This document shows, in pieces, positions 1 through 7,637 of a stretch of 64,000 bases of DNA. The stretch spans positions 372,001 to 436,000 of the forward strand of contig CAVXIR010000002.1 in the NCBI GenBank assembly GCA_963761975.1, written 5' to 3'. The notes beneath the pieces were generated by a model. It had not been told where the DNA came from and ran no database searches. It worked only from the letters and a program-made list of their open reading frames with translations. The stretch is from JAMQPK01 sp963761975 (lineage in GTDB: Bacteria; Acidobacteriota; Vicinamibacteria; Vicinamibacterales; JAMQPK01). How positions within the stretch are numbered: position 1 is the first letter of the stretch; each line of letters opens with the position of its first letter. Both the position numbers and the translations under genes were made by a program.

Positions 1-1020
1 CCCTTCATTGCCAGACGCCGCGTATTGTGCCGAGTGAACCGGTGAGCGGTCGTTGGCGTATACCACGTGACAGGCCGTGCAGCCGCTGCCGCGATAGTCG
101 CCCGGCTGGTCGTTCGTGCCGGGAAACGACAGCAGAGGATCCAGCAGCCGTGTCTTTTGAAGGCCGAGAAAAACGGGATCCACCCTGAGCTGTGTCCCGA
201 AGCCGCGATCGCTGAGCCGCACCTCCGGGCGGCCCGGCTCATCGTCGCGGGCGGGATTGCCGATCTCGCCGCGACGGCGGCTGCCTCGCTCGAACACGCG
301 GAGCACGTTGCCCGGCTGGGTGATTTCCCATCGTGTCAGCGGATCGAGAAAGGGAAGCACCCCCTTCGTTCGTATTTCCTCCGGTGTTGGTGGCGGCACC
401 GTGACGAGACGCTGCGGCGTGCCGTCGCGACCGTAACTCTCGCCGAACCGTGGGTTCTTGTCTGGATAGGCGCCGTTGTTGTACAGCGCTGCGCCCCACA
501 ACATTGCGCCGTGCGTCATCATGCTCTTCCGTACGTTCTGCACTTCGGCCGGATGGCACGTTCCGCACGTGCGATCGGCCACGCGAAGGTCGCCGGGATT
601 GATGAACTGCACGTACTCCGGCGCCTCTCTCAACCATTCCGTGTATGCACGCACGGGATTCGCGGCTGAGGCGGCGCTCGCCGCCAGCCGCGGCGAAGGA
701 TGAGCCGAGCGCTTCGCTTTCACATAGGCGGCGCTGGTTGGTGCCTGACTCTGTGGAGCCCGCACATCGGCATTGCCGCCGTGGCAATCGGTACACCCGA
801 GCCTCACGGTGCCCGTCGGATGCATCGACGGCTCATCGGTCGACGTGTGGCATGTGATGCAGCCCGCGCTTTTGGCATCGGCTTCGGTGACAGACTGGTT
901 GAGCGGCCGCCCCTGAGCCGAGAGAGAGGTCTCGCGCTCGGGGAAAATGGCATCTGCGGCGACGCACAGAAAGACCATCATCGCAGTCAGAATCGCTTTC
1001 GATACCGTCGATATGTGCAT
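1..1020 (-). CDS. Multihaem c-type cytochrome, 3' end beyond the window edge
   Basis: This reading frame has no stop before the left edge, and 340 residues are visible. The N-terminus is a signal peptide (hydrophobic AILTAMMVFLCVAADA after a Lys), so the protein is exported. Four CxxCH haem-attachment motifs are visible: CITCH at residues 54-58, CTDCH at 76-80, CGTCH at 152-156 and CTACH at 314-318. More may lie beyond the edge. Irregular spacing fits an electron-transfer multihaem cytochrome rather than a small mono-haem carrier. ATG at 1020 was chosen because it precedes the signal peptide. It follows an outer-membrane barrel gene on the same strand with a 78-base gap that holds a hairpin pair. 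Redox partner and substrate cannot be read from sequence. Confidence 0.85.
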   Translation of the reverse strand, partial: MHISTVSKAILTAMMVFLCVAADAIFPERETSLSAQGRPLNQSVTEADAKSAGCITCHTSTDEPSMHPTGTVRLGCTDCHGGNADVRAPQSQAPTSAAYVKAKRSAHPSPRLAASAASAANPVRAYTEWLREAPEYVQFINPGDLRVADRTCGTCHPAEVQNVRKSMMTHGAMLWGAALYNNGAYPDKNPRFGESYGRDGTPQRLVTVPPPTPEEIRTKGVLPFLDPLTRWEITQPGNVLRVFERGSRRRGEIGNPARDDEPGRPEVRLSDRGFGTQLRVDPVFLGLQKTRLLDPLLSFPGTNDQPGDYRGSGCTACHVVYANDRSPVHSAQYAASGNEG

Positions 1021-1027
1021 AAGCAAT

Positions 1028-1088
1028 GGCAAGGCTAAAGCCTTGCGCTACCGATACGGTTGCGGTAGCGCAGGGCTTCAGCCCTGCC
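1028..1088. repeat. REP-like hairpin pair
   Basis: Two hairpins with cores GGCTAAAGCC and GGCTTCAGCC face each other. The arms 1028-1052 and 1064-1088 are also near reverse complements of one another (both contain the element GCGCTACC or its complement), so the unit can fold as two small hairpins or one long one. It lies between the barrel and cytochrome genes. A similar doublet is at 51937-51991. Confidence 0.75.
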
Positions 1089-1098
1089 TGCCTCCTCA

Positions 1099-3234
1099 TC
1101 AAAACTGCAAACGCAGGTTGGCGAACAACTGCACCAACCAGTGACGGTCGTCGTAGATGTCGCGCAAGCCGTTGCCGAGGCGCAGCGCCGATGCTCCCGC
1201 GGTAATGACCATATTCTCGCTGAGCGGCGGGCGGTACTGACCACCGCCGCCGAAGTCGATGCCGATGCTCCTGCCGATCGGCGTCTGAAAGAGCAGCGCC
1301 TCGAGCGGTGCAGTAGTGTGAAATCGCAGCACGCTCACGGTCGTAAACGCCCGCAACTTTGGCGTGAGCTCGACGTCGAGTCCTCCGTGCACGATGAAAA
1401 TTCCCGGATTGACGAAGTTTTGCTGCCCCTCATCTTTGTTCGTGCGAAGGTCTGGCAGCAGGCTGAACGGGCTGACCAGGCCAGTGTTGGTCTGCGTCAG
1501 CCGCAGGCCTTGTCGATTCCACACACTGAACGGACCACCCGCAAACACCGGAATGTCCACGATCGAATCGAAGCCGCGCGCTTCGCCGTCGTTGATGTCG
1601 TCGTCGCCCGATGCCCAGAAGAACGATCCCTTGATGCGAAGCCAGTCTTTGTCAACCGACAGCTCGACTGCGGCCATTTGCGCGTTCACGTCCACCTCGC
1701 GCGCCTCAATGGCATTGAACTCATCGGTGCCGACCACCTGATAGAAGGCATGCGTCAGGTTCAGCCGGCCGATGTGGCCGTTGCCCGCCCACCCGAAGTA
1801 TGACGAACGAACATGGTGCGGCTTGACCAGACCGACGGGCATCGGCCTGACGAGAAAGCCATTCGGATCGTAGTGAGGCTTTCCCTCGTCCAGGTTGTAG
1901 TGATAGCTGAACTGCGCGGTGTACCCGCGCGTCAGAAAATCCTGGACGTAGACGTTTGCCACCGTCATCTGCTGGTGGCGTCGGTGGAGTTCGTTGAACC
2001 CGCTGTTGGCATCCTTTTCGAGGAAATCGAAAAACGCGGCGTTGTACTCAATCTGGCTCGACTTCAATGTGCCGAACAGCCGGATGCCCGGCTGCTCGAC
2101 GACGGCCACGAAGCCGCGAAAATCAGTGCTCAACTCCTGAATGCCGGCGCGAACGGAGATGACGTCGTAGTTCGAGCTCAGGTCGAAGAGCTTTGCCTCG
2201 AAAAACGCTTCCTGTAGCCCAACGTGCGAGGAAAAGCGGGTTGTTCCTCTCCGCACGTCAGCGTTGACGATGCCAGTTTCCTGCGTGTGAAGATAGTTGA
2301 AGCTGATGGCGGGTTGCACGCGCACACGCCAGTCGACCGGCCTGAATGCCGTATCGCCCCGAAACAGATCAAAGGACGTGCGGATCACCGAGGCCGGCAG
2401 ATACACGTCACCGCGACCGAAGAACCGTTCACTGAGCGGCCTGGCGCTGGCCGGCACCGCTGGTACAGGCACACTGCGTCCCTCGAGCAGGGAATCGCTG
2501 ACGCCAGTAAAGACAAAGAACGTGCGCTGGCCGATGATGGGGTAGTCCCCTTTCAGGCGATTGCGGTTGTAGGGATCCCACCATCGTCCGCTCACGTAAG
2601 GATAGTCGCCGTGCTCGCCGTATCGATCCCAGTCAGGCATCGAGATGTTCCAGCGATCCGGCATCGGCACGAACACCCGCTCGTCCGGCGCAAGCGTCGA
2701 TGGCTGGGTGTCCTCCGCATCTTTCGCGCGCGGCACATCAGCGGGCATGGGTGTCACAGACGAGGGCTCGGCCTCTGGAGTGTTTACGCCCGGAGGTCGC
2801 GGAATCTGGTTGTCGATCGTCGGGGCGCCAGCCATTCTGGTGAGCGTGATTTCGAGCGCCGTCACCTGGGCGGGGGTGACGGTGACGCTGGCGGAGGAAC
2901 CGGTATAGCCCTGAGCGGTTGCCTGCGCGGTGAACTGTCCGGCAGCAACGTTGGCAATCCTGACGACGCCGTCTGCTGCACTCGTGCCAGTGGCGACTTC
3001 TGTGCCTGATGGCGATCGCAGGCTGACACTCGCACCCGGAACAGCCCGTCCGTCAACGGCATCCCGAATCGCAATCGTGACGCCCGCCCGCGGCGTTTGC
3101 GGAACCCCGGTTTGCGTGCCCGCCACGCTCGGGAAACACAGACTGATGACAGCCAGCGGCAGGCTCCAGGCTGCCGGCTTCAGGCGACGCCTGCAGCCCG
3201 AAGCCCGAAGCCCCGCGAGCGTCAACGTCTCCAT
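1099..3234 (-). CDS. Outer-membrane beta-barrel protein with N-terminal carboxypeptidase-regulatory-like domain
   Basis: A protein of about 711 residues with a long basic N-terminus, a hydrophobic signal (WSLPLAVISLCFPSVAGT) and then an Ig-like carboxypeptidase-regulatory-like domain near residues 45-120 (GVTIAIRDAVDGRAVPGA, GTSAADGVVRIANV). A Pro-rich linker leads to about 500 residues of alternating amphipathic strands ending in LFANLRLQF. The terminal aromatic Phe is typical of barrels inserted by BamA. The start at 3234 overlaps the end of the upstream glucosidase gene by 13 bases, which suggests translational coupling; an in-frame Met at 3267 is an alternative. The multihaem cytochrome follows downstream, so a porin-cytochrome role is possible but unproven. 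Confidence 0.7.
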   Translation of the reverse strand: METLTLAGLRASGCRRRLKPAAWSLPLAVISLCFPSVAGTQTGVPQTPRAGVTIAIRDAVDGRAVPGASVSLRSPSGTEVATGTSAADGVVRIANVAAGQFTAQATAQGYTGSSASVTVTPAQVTALEITLTRMAGAPTIDNQIPRPPGVNTPEAEPSSVTPMPADVPRAKDAEDTQPSTLAPDERVFVPMPDRWNISMPDWDRYGEHGDYPYVSGRWWDPYNRNRLKGDYPIIGQRTFFVFTGVSDSLLEGRSVPVPAVPASARPLSERFFGRGDVYLPASVIRTSFDLFRGDTAFRPVDWRVRVQPAISFNYLHTQETGIVNADVRRGTTRFSSHVGLQEAFFEAKLFDLSSNYDVISVRAGIQELSTDFRGFVAVVEQPGIRLFGTLKSSQIEYNAAFFDFLEKDANSGFNELHRRHQQMTVANVYVQDFLTRGYTAQFSYHYNLDEGKPHYDPNGFLVRPMPVGLVKPHHVRSSYFGWAGNGHIGRLNLTHAFYQVVGTDEFNAIEAREVDVNAQMAAVELSVDKDWLRIKGSFFWASGDDDINDGEARGFDSIVDIPVFAGGPFSVWNRQGLRLTQTNTGLVSPFSLLPDLRTNKDEGQQNFVNPGIFIVHGGLDVELTPKLRAFTTVSVLRFHTTAPLEALLFQTPIGRSIGIDFGGGGQYRPPLSENMVITAGASALRLGNGLRDIYDDRHWLVQLFANLRLQF

Positions 3235-5900
3235 TCGTCGATCAGATTGGCGACCAGCCCCGTCCATCCCGTCTGGTGATTCGCGCCCAGCCCGGCACCG
3301 TTATCGCCGTGAAAGTACTCATTGAAGAGCAGGCAATCGCGCCAATGAGGGTCCTGCTGGAACTTTTCGATGCCACCGTAGACGCGCCGCCGACCGTCCG
3401 CACCGCGCGTGAAGAGCCCAATCATGCGGTCAGCGATCTGCTGCGCCATCTCACCAGGCGTGACCTCTGAACTGCCACCGTGCCCGTTGATCTTCACCCG
3501 CGCCCGGTGAGCATCGTCGAATCTACGAAGCGATTCGATCAGCAGGTACGACGTCGGAAACCAGATAGGGCCCCTCCAGTTCGAGTTGCCCCCCTTGATC
3601 TTGACGTCCGCCTCGGCGGGCTCGTAACGCACTTCGCGCCCCGCGAACGAAAACGGGTGTGTTTCGTGGTACTTCGAAAGGCTGCGCACACCACCGTCCG
3701 ACAGAAATTCATTCGGATCCCACACTCGCTCCAGCAGCTTCTCGAGCTGATGACGGTCGACGATCGACAACACGTGACGCGTGGCGCTGTCCGAGCGGTC
3801 GGTGAAGCAGGCCTGACCGACCAGGTCGGGGCGGTTATGAATGAACCACTGGACATCGCGCAGAAAGGTGGGCAGGTCGCGCACGTCGTGCTCGTCGAGC
3901 ACGTCTATGGCATAGAGGGGAATCAGGCCGACGAGCGATCGTACCTCGAACTTGTGAAAACGGCCGTCGGGATAGCGGAGCACGTCGTAGAAGAATCCGT
4001 CCTCTTCGTCCCACAACTGGTAATCGCGGCCACCCATCTTTTTCATTGCGCCGCCGATGTACACGAAATGCTGGAAGAACTTGGTCGCCATCGTTTCGTA
4101 AGAGCGATTCTCGTGCGCCAGCTCGAGCGCGATGCGCATCATGTTCAGGCAGAAGAACCCCATCCACCCTGTCGCATCGGACTGTTCGAGAATCGCCCCG
4201 CCCGGCAACCGCTCGCTGCGATCGACGACCGTGATGTTGTCGAGGCCGAGGAAGCCGCCTTCGAAGACGTTCAGGCCCTGGCTGTCAACTTTGTTGACCC
4301 ACCACGCGAAATTGATGAGGAGCTTGTGGAAGCTGCGCTCGAGAAACTGGCGATCGCATTTTCCCGTTCGGGCCTTTTCAAGACTGTAAACACGCCAGCA
4401 GGCCCATGCGTGCACCGGTGGGTTGAGATCGGAAAACTCCCATTCGTAGGCGGGAAGCTGGCCGTTGGGATGCTGAAACTGCTCGAAGAGCAGCAACCAC
4501 AGGTTTTCTTTGGCGAACTCGGGGTCGACGAGCGCAAGCGATACGCAATGAAATGCCAGGTCCCACGCCGCGAACCACGGGTATTCCCACTTGTCGGGCA
4601 GCGAAAGCACGCGCATCGAGTTGAGATGGCGCCAGTGGGCATTGCGGATGCGAAGGCGATCGCGGGGTGGAGGTGTGCCCGGGTTGTCGCCATCGAACCA
4701 GCGGGCCACGTCGAAGAGGTAGATCGACTTGGTCCACAACATTCCGGCGAGCGCCTGTCGCTGCACGAGCCGCTCGTCGTCTGTCGCTTTGGGCGGATGC
4801 ACGCTAGCGTAGAATGCGTCGGCCTCCGCACGCCGTTGGTCGACGATCCCGTCCACCTCTTGCAGCGGCGATGTCAGCTGATCCTGGGTAAGCCTGAATC
4901 GCCACACCGCCGACTTGCCCGCCGGCAGGTGCTTCCGGTAGTGCATGCAGGCTTTCGTGCCGAACTCATCGGGGTTCGTCGACGGCTCGCCGTTGACGAT
5001 GAGTCGATGGAACGCATCCTTCACGTAGGGCGACGCACTCAAGGCCCCGCGACTCCACACGATCGGAGCGTTCGTCTCGTTGTTCGTGAAATCGAGCTCT
5101 CCTCCGACAGGACCGTACAGCCGGCGCTCGCCGATGCGATAGTCGAAGGGCAGATTCGGGAGAGGATCCGCGTTACGGTCATCGGCGAGGAGCGCAATGA
5201 AGTCAGCTTTTCTGTCGCGGACCGGATCGGGAATGATCCTCGGCTCGCCTCCGCGCTTCGGTCCCCATCCCCACGTGTTCCTGAACCACAAGTGCGGAAT
5301 GACGTGCAGCTCCGCAGCGTCAGGACCTCGATTGACGGCTTCGATGCGGATGCAGATGTCCTCGGGGCCGGCTTTCGCGTACTCGATGAAGATGTCGTAG
5401 TAGCGATCGTTTTCGAACACGCCCGTATCGAGGAGCTCGAACTCCATGCCTTTCCCGCCGCGGCGTCTGTTTTCGTCGGCAAGACGGGCGTAGGGAAATT
5501 CCGACTGCGGGTACTTGTAGAGCAGCCGCATGTAGCTGTGCGTGGGTGTATTGTCGAGGTAGAAGTAATACTCTTTGACGTCCTCGCCGCGATTGCCTTC
5601 GCTCGACGTCAATCCGAACAGCCGCTCCTTCAAGATCGGGTCTCGGCCGTTCCAGAAAACGGGCGCGAAGAGCAGCAGTTGGTATCGGTCGCACAGGCCG
5701 CCGATGGCGTCCTCGCCCCAGCGGAAGGCCTTGCTGCGCGCTTGGTCGTGTGTGACGAAATTCCAGGCGTCGCCGTTGGCGCTGTAATCCTCGCGGACGG
5801 TGCCCCATGCGCGATCCGAGACGTAACAGCCCCACTTGCGCCAGGCGGGCACCGGCCCGTCGGCGTGTTCAGCGAGCCGCAAATGTTCGGCAGTGGGCAT
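3222..5900 (-). CDS. Glucosidase, MGH1-like / GH63-related (alpha/alpha)6-barrel glycoside hydrolase
   Basis: An 892-residue protein that I recognise as the bacterial and fungal 'glucosidase' family with an MGH1-like catalytic domain, related to GH63 mannosyl-oligosaccharide glucosidases. The N-terminal half has the family blocks CYVSDRAWGTVREDYS, EYYFYLDNTPTHSYM and HLWFRNTWGWGP. The C-terminal half has the helical-barrel blocks PWFAAWDLAFHCVSLALVDP, WRGPIWFPTSYLLIESLRR and GWTGLVANLIDEW. No signal peptide is seen, so it is probably cytoplasmic, acting on alpha-glucosides. The start MPTAEHLRLAEH at 5900 was chosen because upstream extension would overlap the divergent gene at 5956. The intervening 55 bases must hold both promoters. 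Its 3' end overlaps the barrel gene. Confidence 0.85.
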   Translation of the reverse strand: MPTAEHLRLAEHADGPVPAWRKWGCYVSDRAWGTVREDYSANGDAWNFVTHDQARSKAFRWGEDAIGGLCDRYQLLLFAPVFWNGRDPILKERLFGLTSSEGNRGEDVKEYYFYLDNTPTHSYMRLLYKYPQSEFPYARLADENRRRGGKGMEFELLDTGVFENDRYYDIFIEYAKAGPEDICIRIEAVNRGPDAAELHVIPHLWFRNTWGWGPKRGGEPRIIPDPVRDRKADFIALLADDRNADPLPNLPFDYRIGERRLYGPVGGELDFTNNETNAPIVWSRGALSASPYVKDAFHRLIVNGEPSTNPDEFGTKACMHYRKHLPAGKSAVWRFRLTQDQLTSPLQEVDGIVDQRRAEADAFYASVHPPKATDDERLVQRQALAGMLWTKSIYLFDVARWFDGDNPGTPPPRDRLRIRNAHWRHLNSMRVLSLPDKWEYPWFAAWDLAFHCVSLALVDPEFAKENLWLLLFEQFQHPNGQLPAYEWEFSDLNPPVHAWACWRVYSLEKARTGKCDRQFLERSFHKLLINFAWWVNKVDSQGLNVFEGGFLGLDNITVVDRSERLPGGAILEQSDATGWMGFFCLNMMRIALELAHENRSYETMATKFFQHFVYIGGAMKKMGGRDYQLWDEEDGFFYDVLRYPDGRFHKFEVRSLVGLIPLYAIDVLDEHDVRDLPTFLRDVQWFIHNRPDLVGQACFTDRSDSATRHVLSIVDRHQLEKLLERVWDPNEFLSDGGVRSLSKYHETHPFSFAGREVRYEPAEADVKIKGGNSNWRGPIWFPTSYLLIESLRRFDDAHRARVKINGHGGSSEVTPGEMAQQIADRMIGLFTRGADGRRRVYGGIEKFQQDPHWRDCLLFNEYFHGDNGAGLGANHQTGWTGLVANLIDEWRR

Positions 5901-5955
5901 CCGCCGCCGATTGTAACTTGTCGCACAGTGGTCTGCGTAATAAGCTCTGGGCCGC

Positions 5956-6756
5956 ATGCGTGTGCGTTTCTGGGGCGTGCGCGGCTCGGTGCCGTATGCA
6001 ACGCCGGGTTCCATCGGACATGGCTGTAATACGCCGTGCCTTGAGCTGGTGAATGAGTCCAGCCGGCAGCGGCTCATCCTCGACGCCGGCTCCGGCATCG
6101 TTGGCGTGGGCAACACGCTCGACGGCGTGACCGACATTCCAATCGTGCTGACGCACTATCACTGGGATCACGTTCAAGGGCTCCCGTTCTTTGCGCCACT
6201 GTATCGTTCTGGAGCATCCGTGTCGGTCTGGGCGCCTGCGCTTGGCCGTGAGTTTGTCGATATCGAATCGATGTTCGAACCTCCATTTTTTCCGGTGCCG
6301 TACGATCGACTTCCATCACGGCCGGCAATCAACATGAGCACGGGCGGGCCGGCCGAGATCAACGGCTTCGCCGTCTCGGCACAGCCGCTGAATCATCCCG
6401 GTGGCGCCTTCGCGTATCGAATCAGGGGCATGAAGGGTGATGTCGTGTATGCCACCGATCATGAATTCGGCAATGCCGATATCAACCTTGCGCTCGCTCA
6501 TTTCGCCGTGGGTGCACAGGCGCTGATCCTCGACTCGCATTTCACGCCGGAGGAGCTGCCTGCGCACAAAGGATGGGGTCACAGCGACTGGTCGCAATGC
6601 GCACGGTTCGCCGCCGATTGCGGCGCGAAACAGCTGTGGCTGTTTCACCACAAGCCGGGGCGGCCCGACGATGAGATGAGAGACATCGAGGCTGCAGCTC
6701 GAAAAATATTCGCGCAGACGTGCGCGGCCAAGGAAGGGGATGAGTTTGTGGTGTAG
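5956..6756 (+). CDS. MBL-fold metallohydrolase (phosphodiesterase/PhnP-like)
   Basis: A 266-residue metallo-beta-lactamase-fold enzyme. The N-terminus MRVRFWGVRGSVP is typical of the subgroup related to cyclic-nucleotide phosphodiesterases and PhnP/RNase Z-like proteins. The metal-binding HxHxDH motif is H67-Y-H69-W-D71-H72; a later NHPGG and ATDHEFG (Asp-His) supply further ligands, and a C-terminal FHHKPGRPD holds the last His. There is no signal peptide, so it should be cytoplasmic. It is divergent from the glucosidase gene. The substrate cannot be assigned; a phosphodiester or cyclic nucleotide would fit the subgroup. Confidence 0.8.
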   Translation: MRVRFWGVRGSVPYATPGSIGHGCNTPCLELVNESSRQRLILDAGSGIVGVGNTLDGVTDIPIVLTHYHWDHVQGLPFFAPLYRSGASVSVWAPALGREFVDIESMFEPPFFPVPYDRLPSRPAINMSTGGPAEINGFAVSAQPLNHPGGAFAYRIRGMKGDVVYATDHEFGNADINLALAHFAVGAQALILDSHFTPEELPAHKGWGHSDWSQCARFAADCGAKQLWLFHHKPGRPDDEMRDIEAAARKIFAQTCAAKEGDEFVV

Positions 6757-6764
6757 AACATCAG

Positions 6765-6792
6765 GGCAGATGGCAGATGGCAGATGGCAGAT
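6765..6792. repeat. Tandem heptamer repeat GGCAGAT x4
   Basis: Four exact tandem copies of GGCAGAT sit between two convergent genes. The same word recurs, imperfectly inverted, at about 50240-50310. Confidence 0.9.
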
Positions 6793-6796
6793 GAGC

Positions 6797-7582
6797 TCAG
6801 TCGAGGATTTTCAGGTCGGCCAGAATAGCTTTTGCTTTTGAGACGCGTTGTTCGAACAGCGCACCGAATTCCTTCGCGCCGAGTTGCAGGGCAAAGTAGT
6901 GCACGTTTGAGTCCCTCTCGACATACCCCACGTACCACATCGTGGCGTCCTCTCCGGCCGGTCTGCAGGCACCGGTTTTTGCACTCAGCCGCCATCGCGG
7001 CGTGCTGTCGGCGAGCATGACGTCTTTCGTCAATGTCGTCGTTCGTTCAGACAGGCCGACTCTTCCTTCGTACAATCTCTTCAGGAACTCGACCTGCTGG
7101 TTGGCAGAAATGCGAAGACTGCCATCGAGCCAGAATGGCCCTTCGGTCCCGTCGAGTCCCCCGGCTGTGGACTCGTTCCCATACGCGAATTGCTTCAAGA
7201 AACGACCCTCGGCGGGAAGACCGACACGCCTCGCGAGAACGACGTAATACCAGACTGTTGAAAACCGATAGGCGGAACGAAGCGTGTGATCGCGTGCCCA
7301 TACGCCTTGCTGCTTGAGCGCGGGGTCGTATGTGACGAGAAACTCGGGATCGGGAGCAGTCCCGCTCTCGAGGAGAATGGCCGTGTTCGGGATCTTGAAT
7401 GTGGAACAGGGTGCGAATTGCTGCGCCGCACGCTGGGCGTTATGGCGAATATATTCGCCGGTGCGGCCATTCAACAAAACGAAGGTTCCGGAAATGCCCT
7501 GAAAGTGCTTGCTCAAGTCCTGAGCGAGCGCCGGCGAGCCTGTCATGAGCAGTCCGCAAACGAGTCCGGCTATACTTTTCAC
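6797..7582 (-). CDS. Class D (OXA-type) beta-lactamase
   Basis: A 261-residue exported serine beta-lactamase. A signal peptide ends near ALAQ (residues 18-21). All class D landmarks are present: S60-T-F-K63 (catalytic Ser and the Lys carbamylated in the family), S108-T-V110, Y134-G-N136, the conserved Trp at 151 in PFWLDGS and K202-T-G204. Length and order match OXA enzymes, so hydrolysis of penicillins, and possibly other beta-lactams, in the periplasm is expected. The start is GTG at 7582 in a purine-rich repeat leader with only a weak ribosome-binding site, so expression may be low. It lies 55 bases downstream of the HbpS-domain gene in the same direction. No mobile element flanks it, so it looks chromosomal and intrinsic. 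Confidence 0.92.
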   Translation of the reverse strand: MKSIAGLVCGLLMTGSPALAQDLSKHFQGISGTFVLLNGRTGEYIRHNAQRAAQQFAPCSTFKIPNTAILLESGTAPDPEFLVTYDPALKQQGVWARDHTLRSAYRFSTVWYYVVLARRVGLPAEGRFLKQFAYGNESTAGGLDGTEGPFWLDGSLRISANQQVEFLKRLYEGRVGLSERTTTLTKDVMLADSTPRWRLSAKTGACRPAGEDATMWYVGYVERDSNVHYFALQLGAKEFGALFEQRVSKAKAILADLKILD

Positions 7583-7634
7583 TTCTTACTTTCTACTTCT
7601 CTACTTTCTACTTCTACTTTCTACTTCTCACTTC
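7583..7634. repeat. Pyrimidine-rich word array (TTTCTACTTC-type)
   Basis: Degenerate copies of TACTTTCTACTTC fill the gap between the HbpS-domain gene and the beta-lactamase gene. On the coding (minus) strand it is a purine-rich leader immediately before the GTG start of the beta-lactamase. Confidence 0.85.
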
Positions 7635-7637
7635 GCT

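Noticed and set aside
3480..6029. An 849-codon plus-strand open frame opposite the glucosidase gene
   Set aside because: It is an antisense shadow of a high-GC coding region with no recognisable domain; the minus-strand frame has clear glycoside hydrolase motifs.
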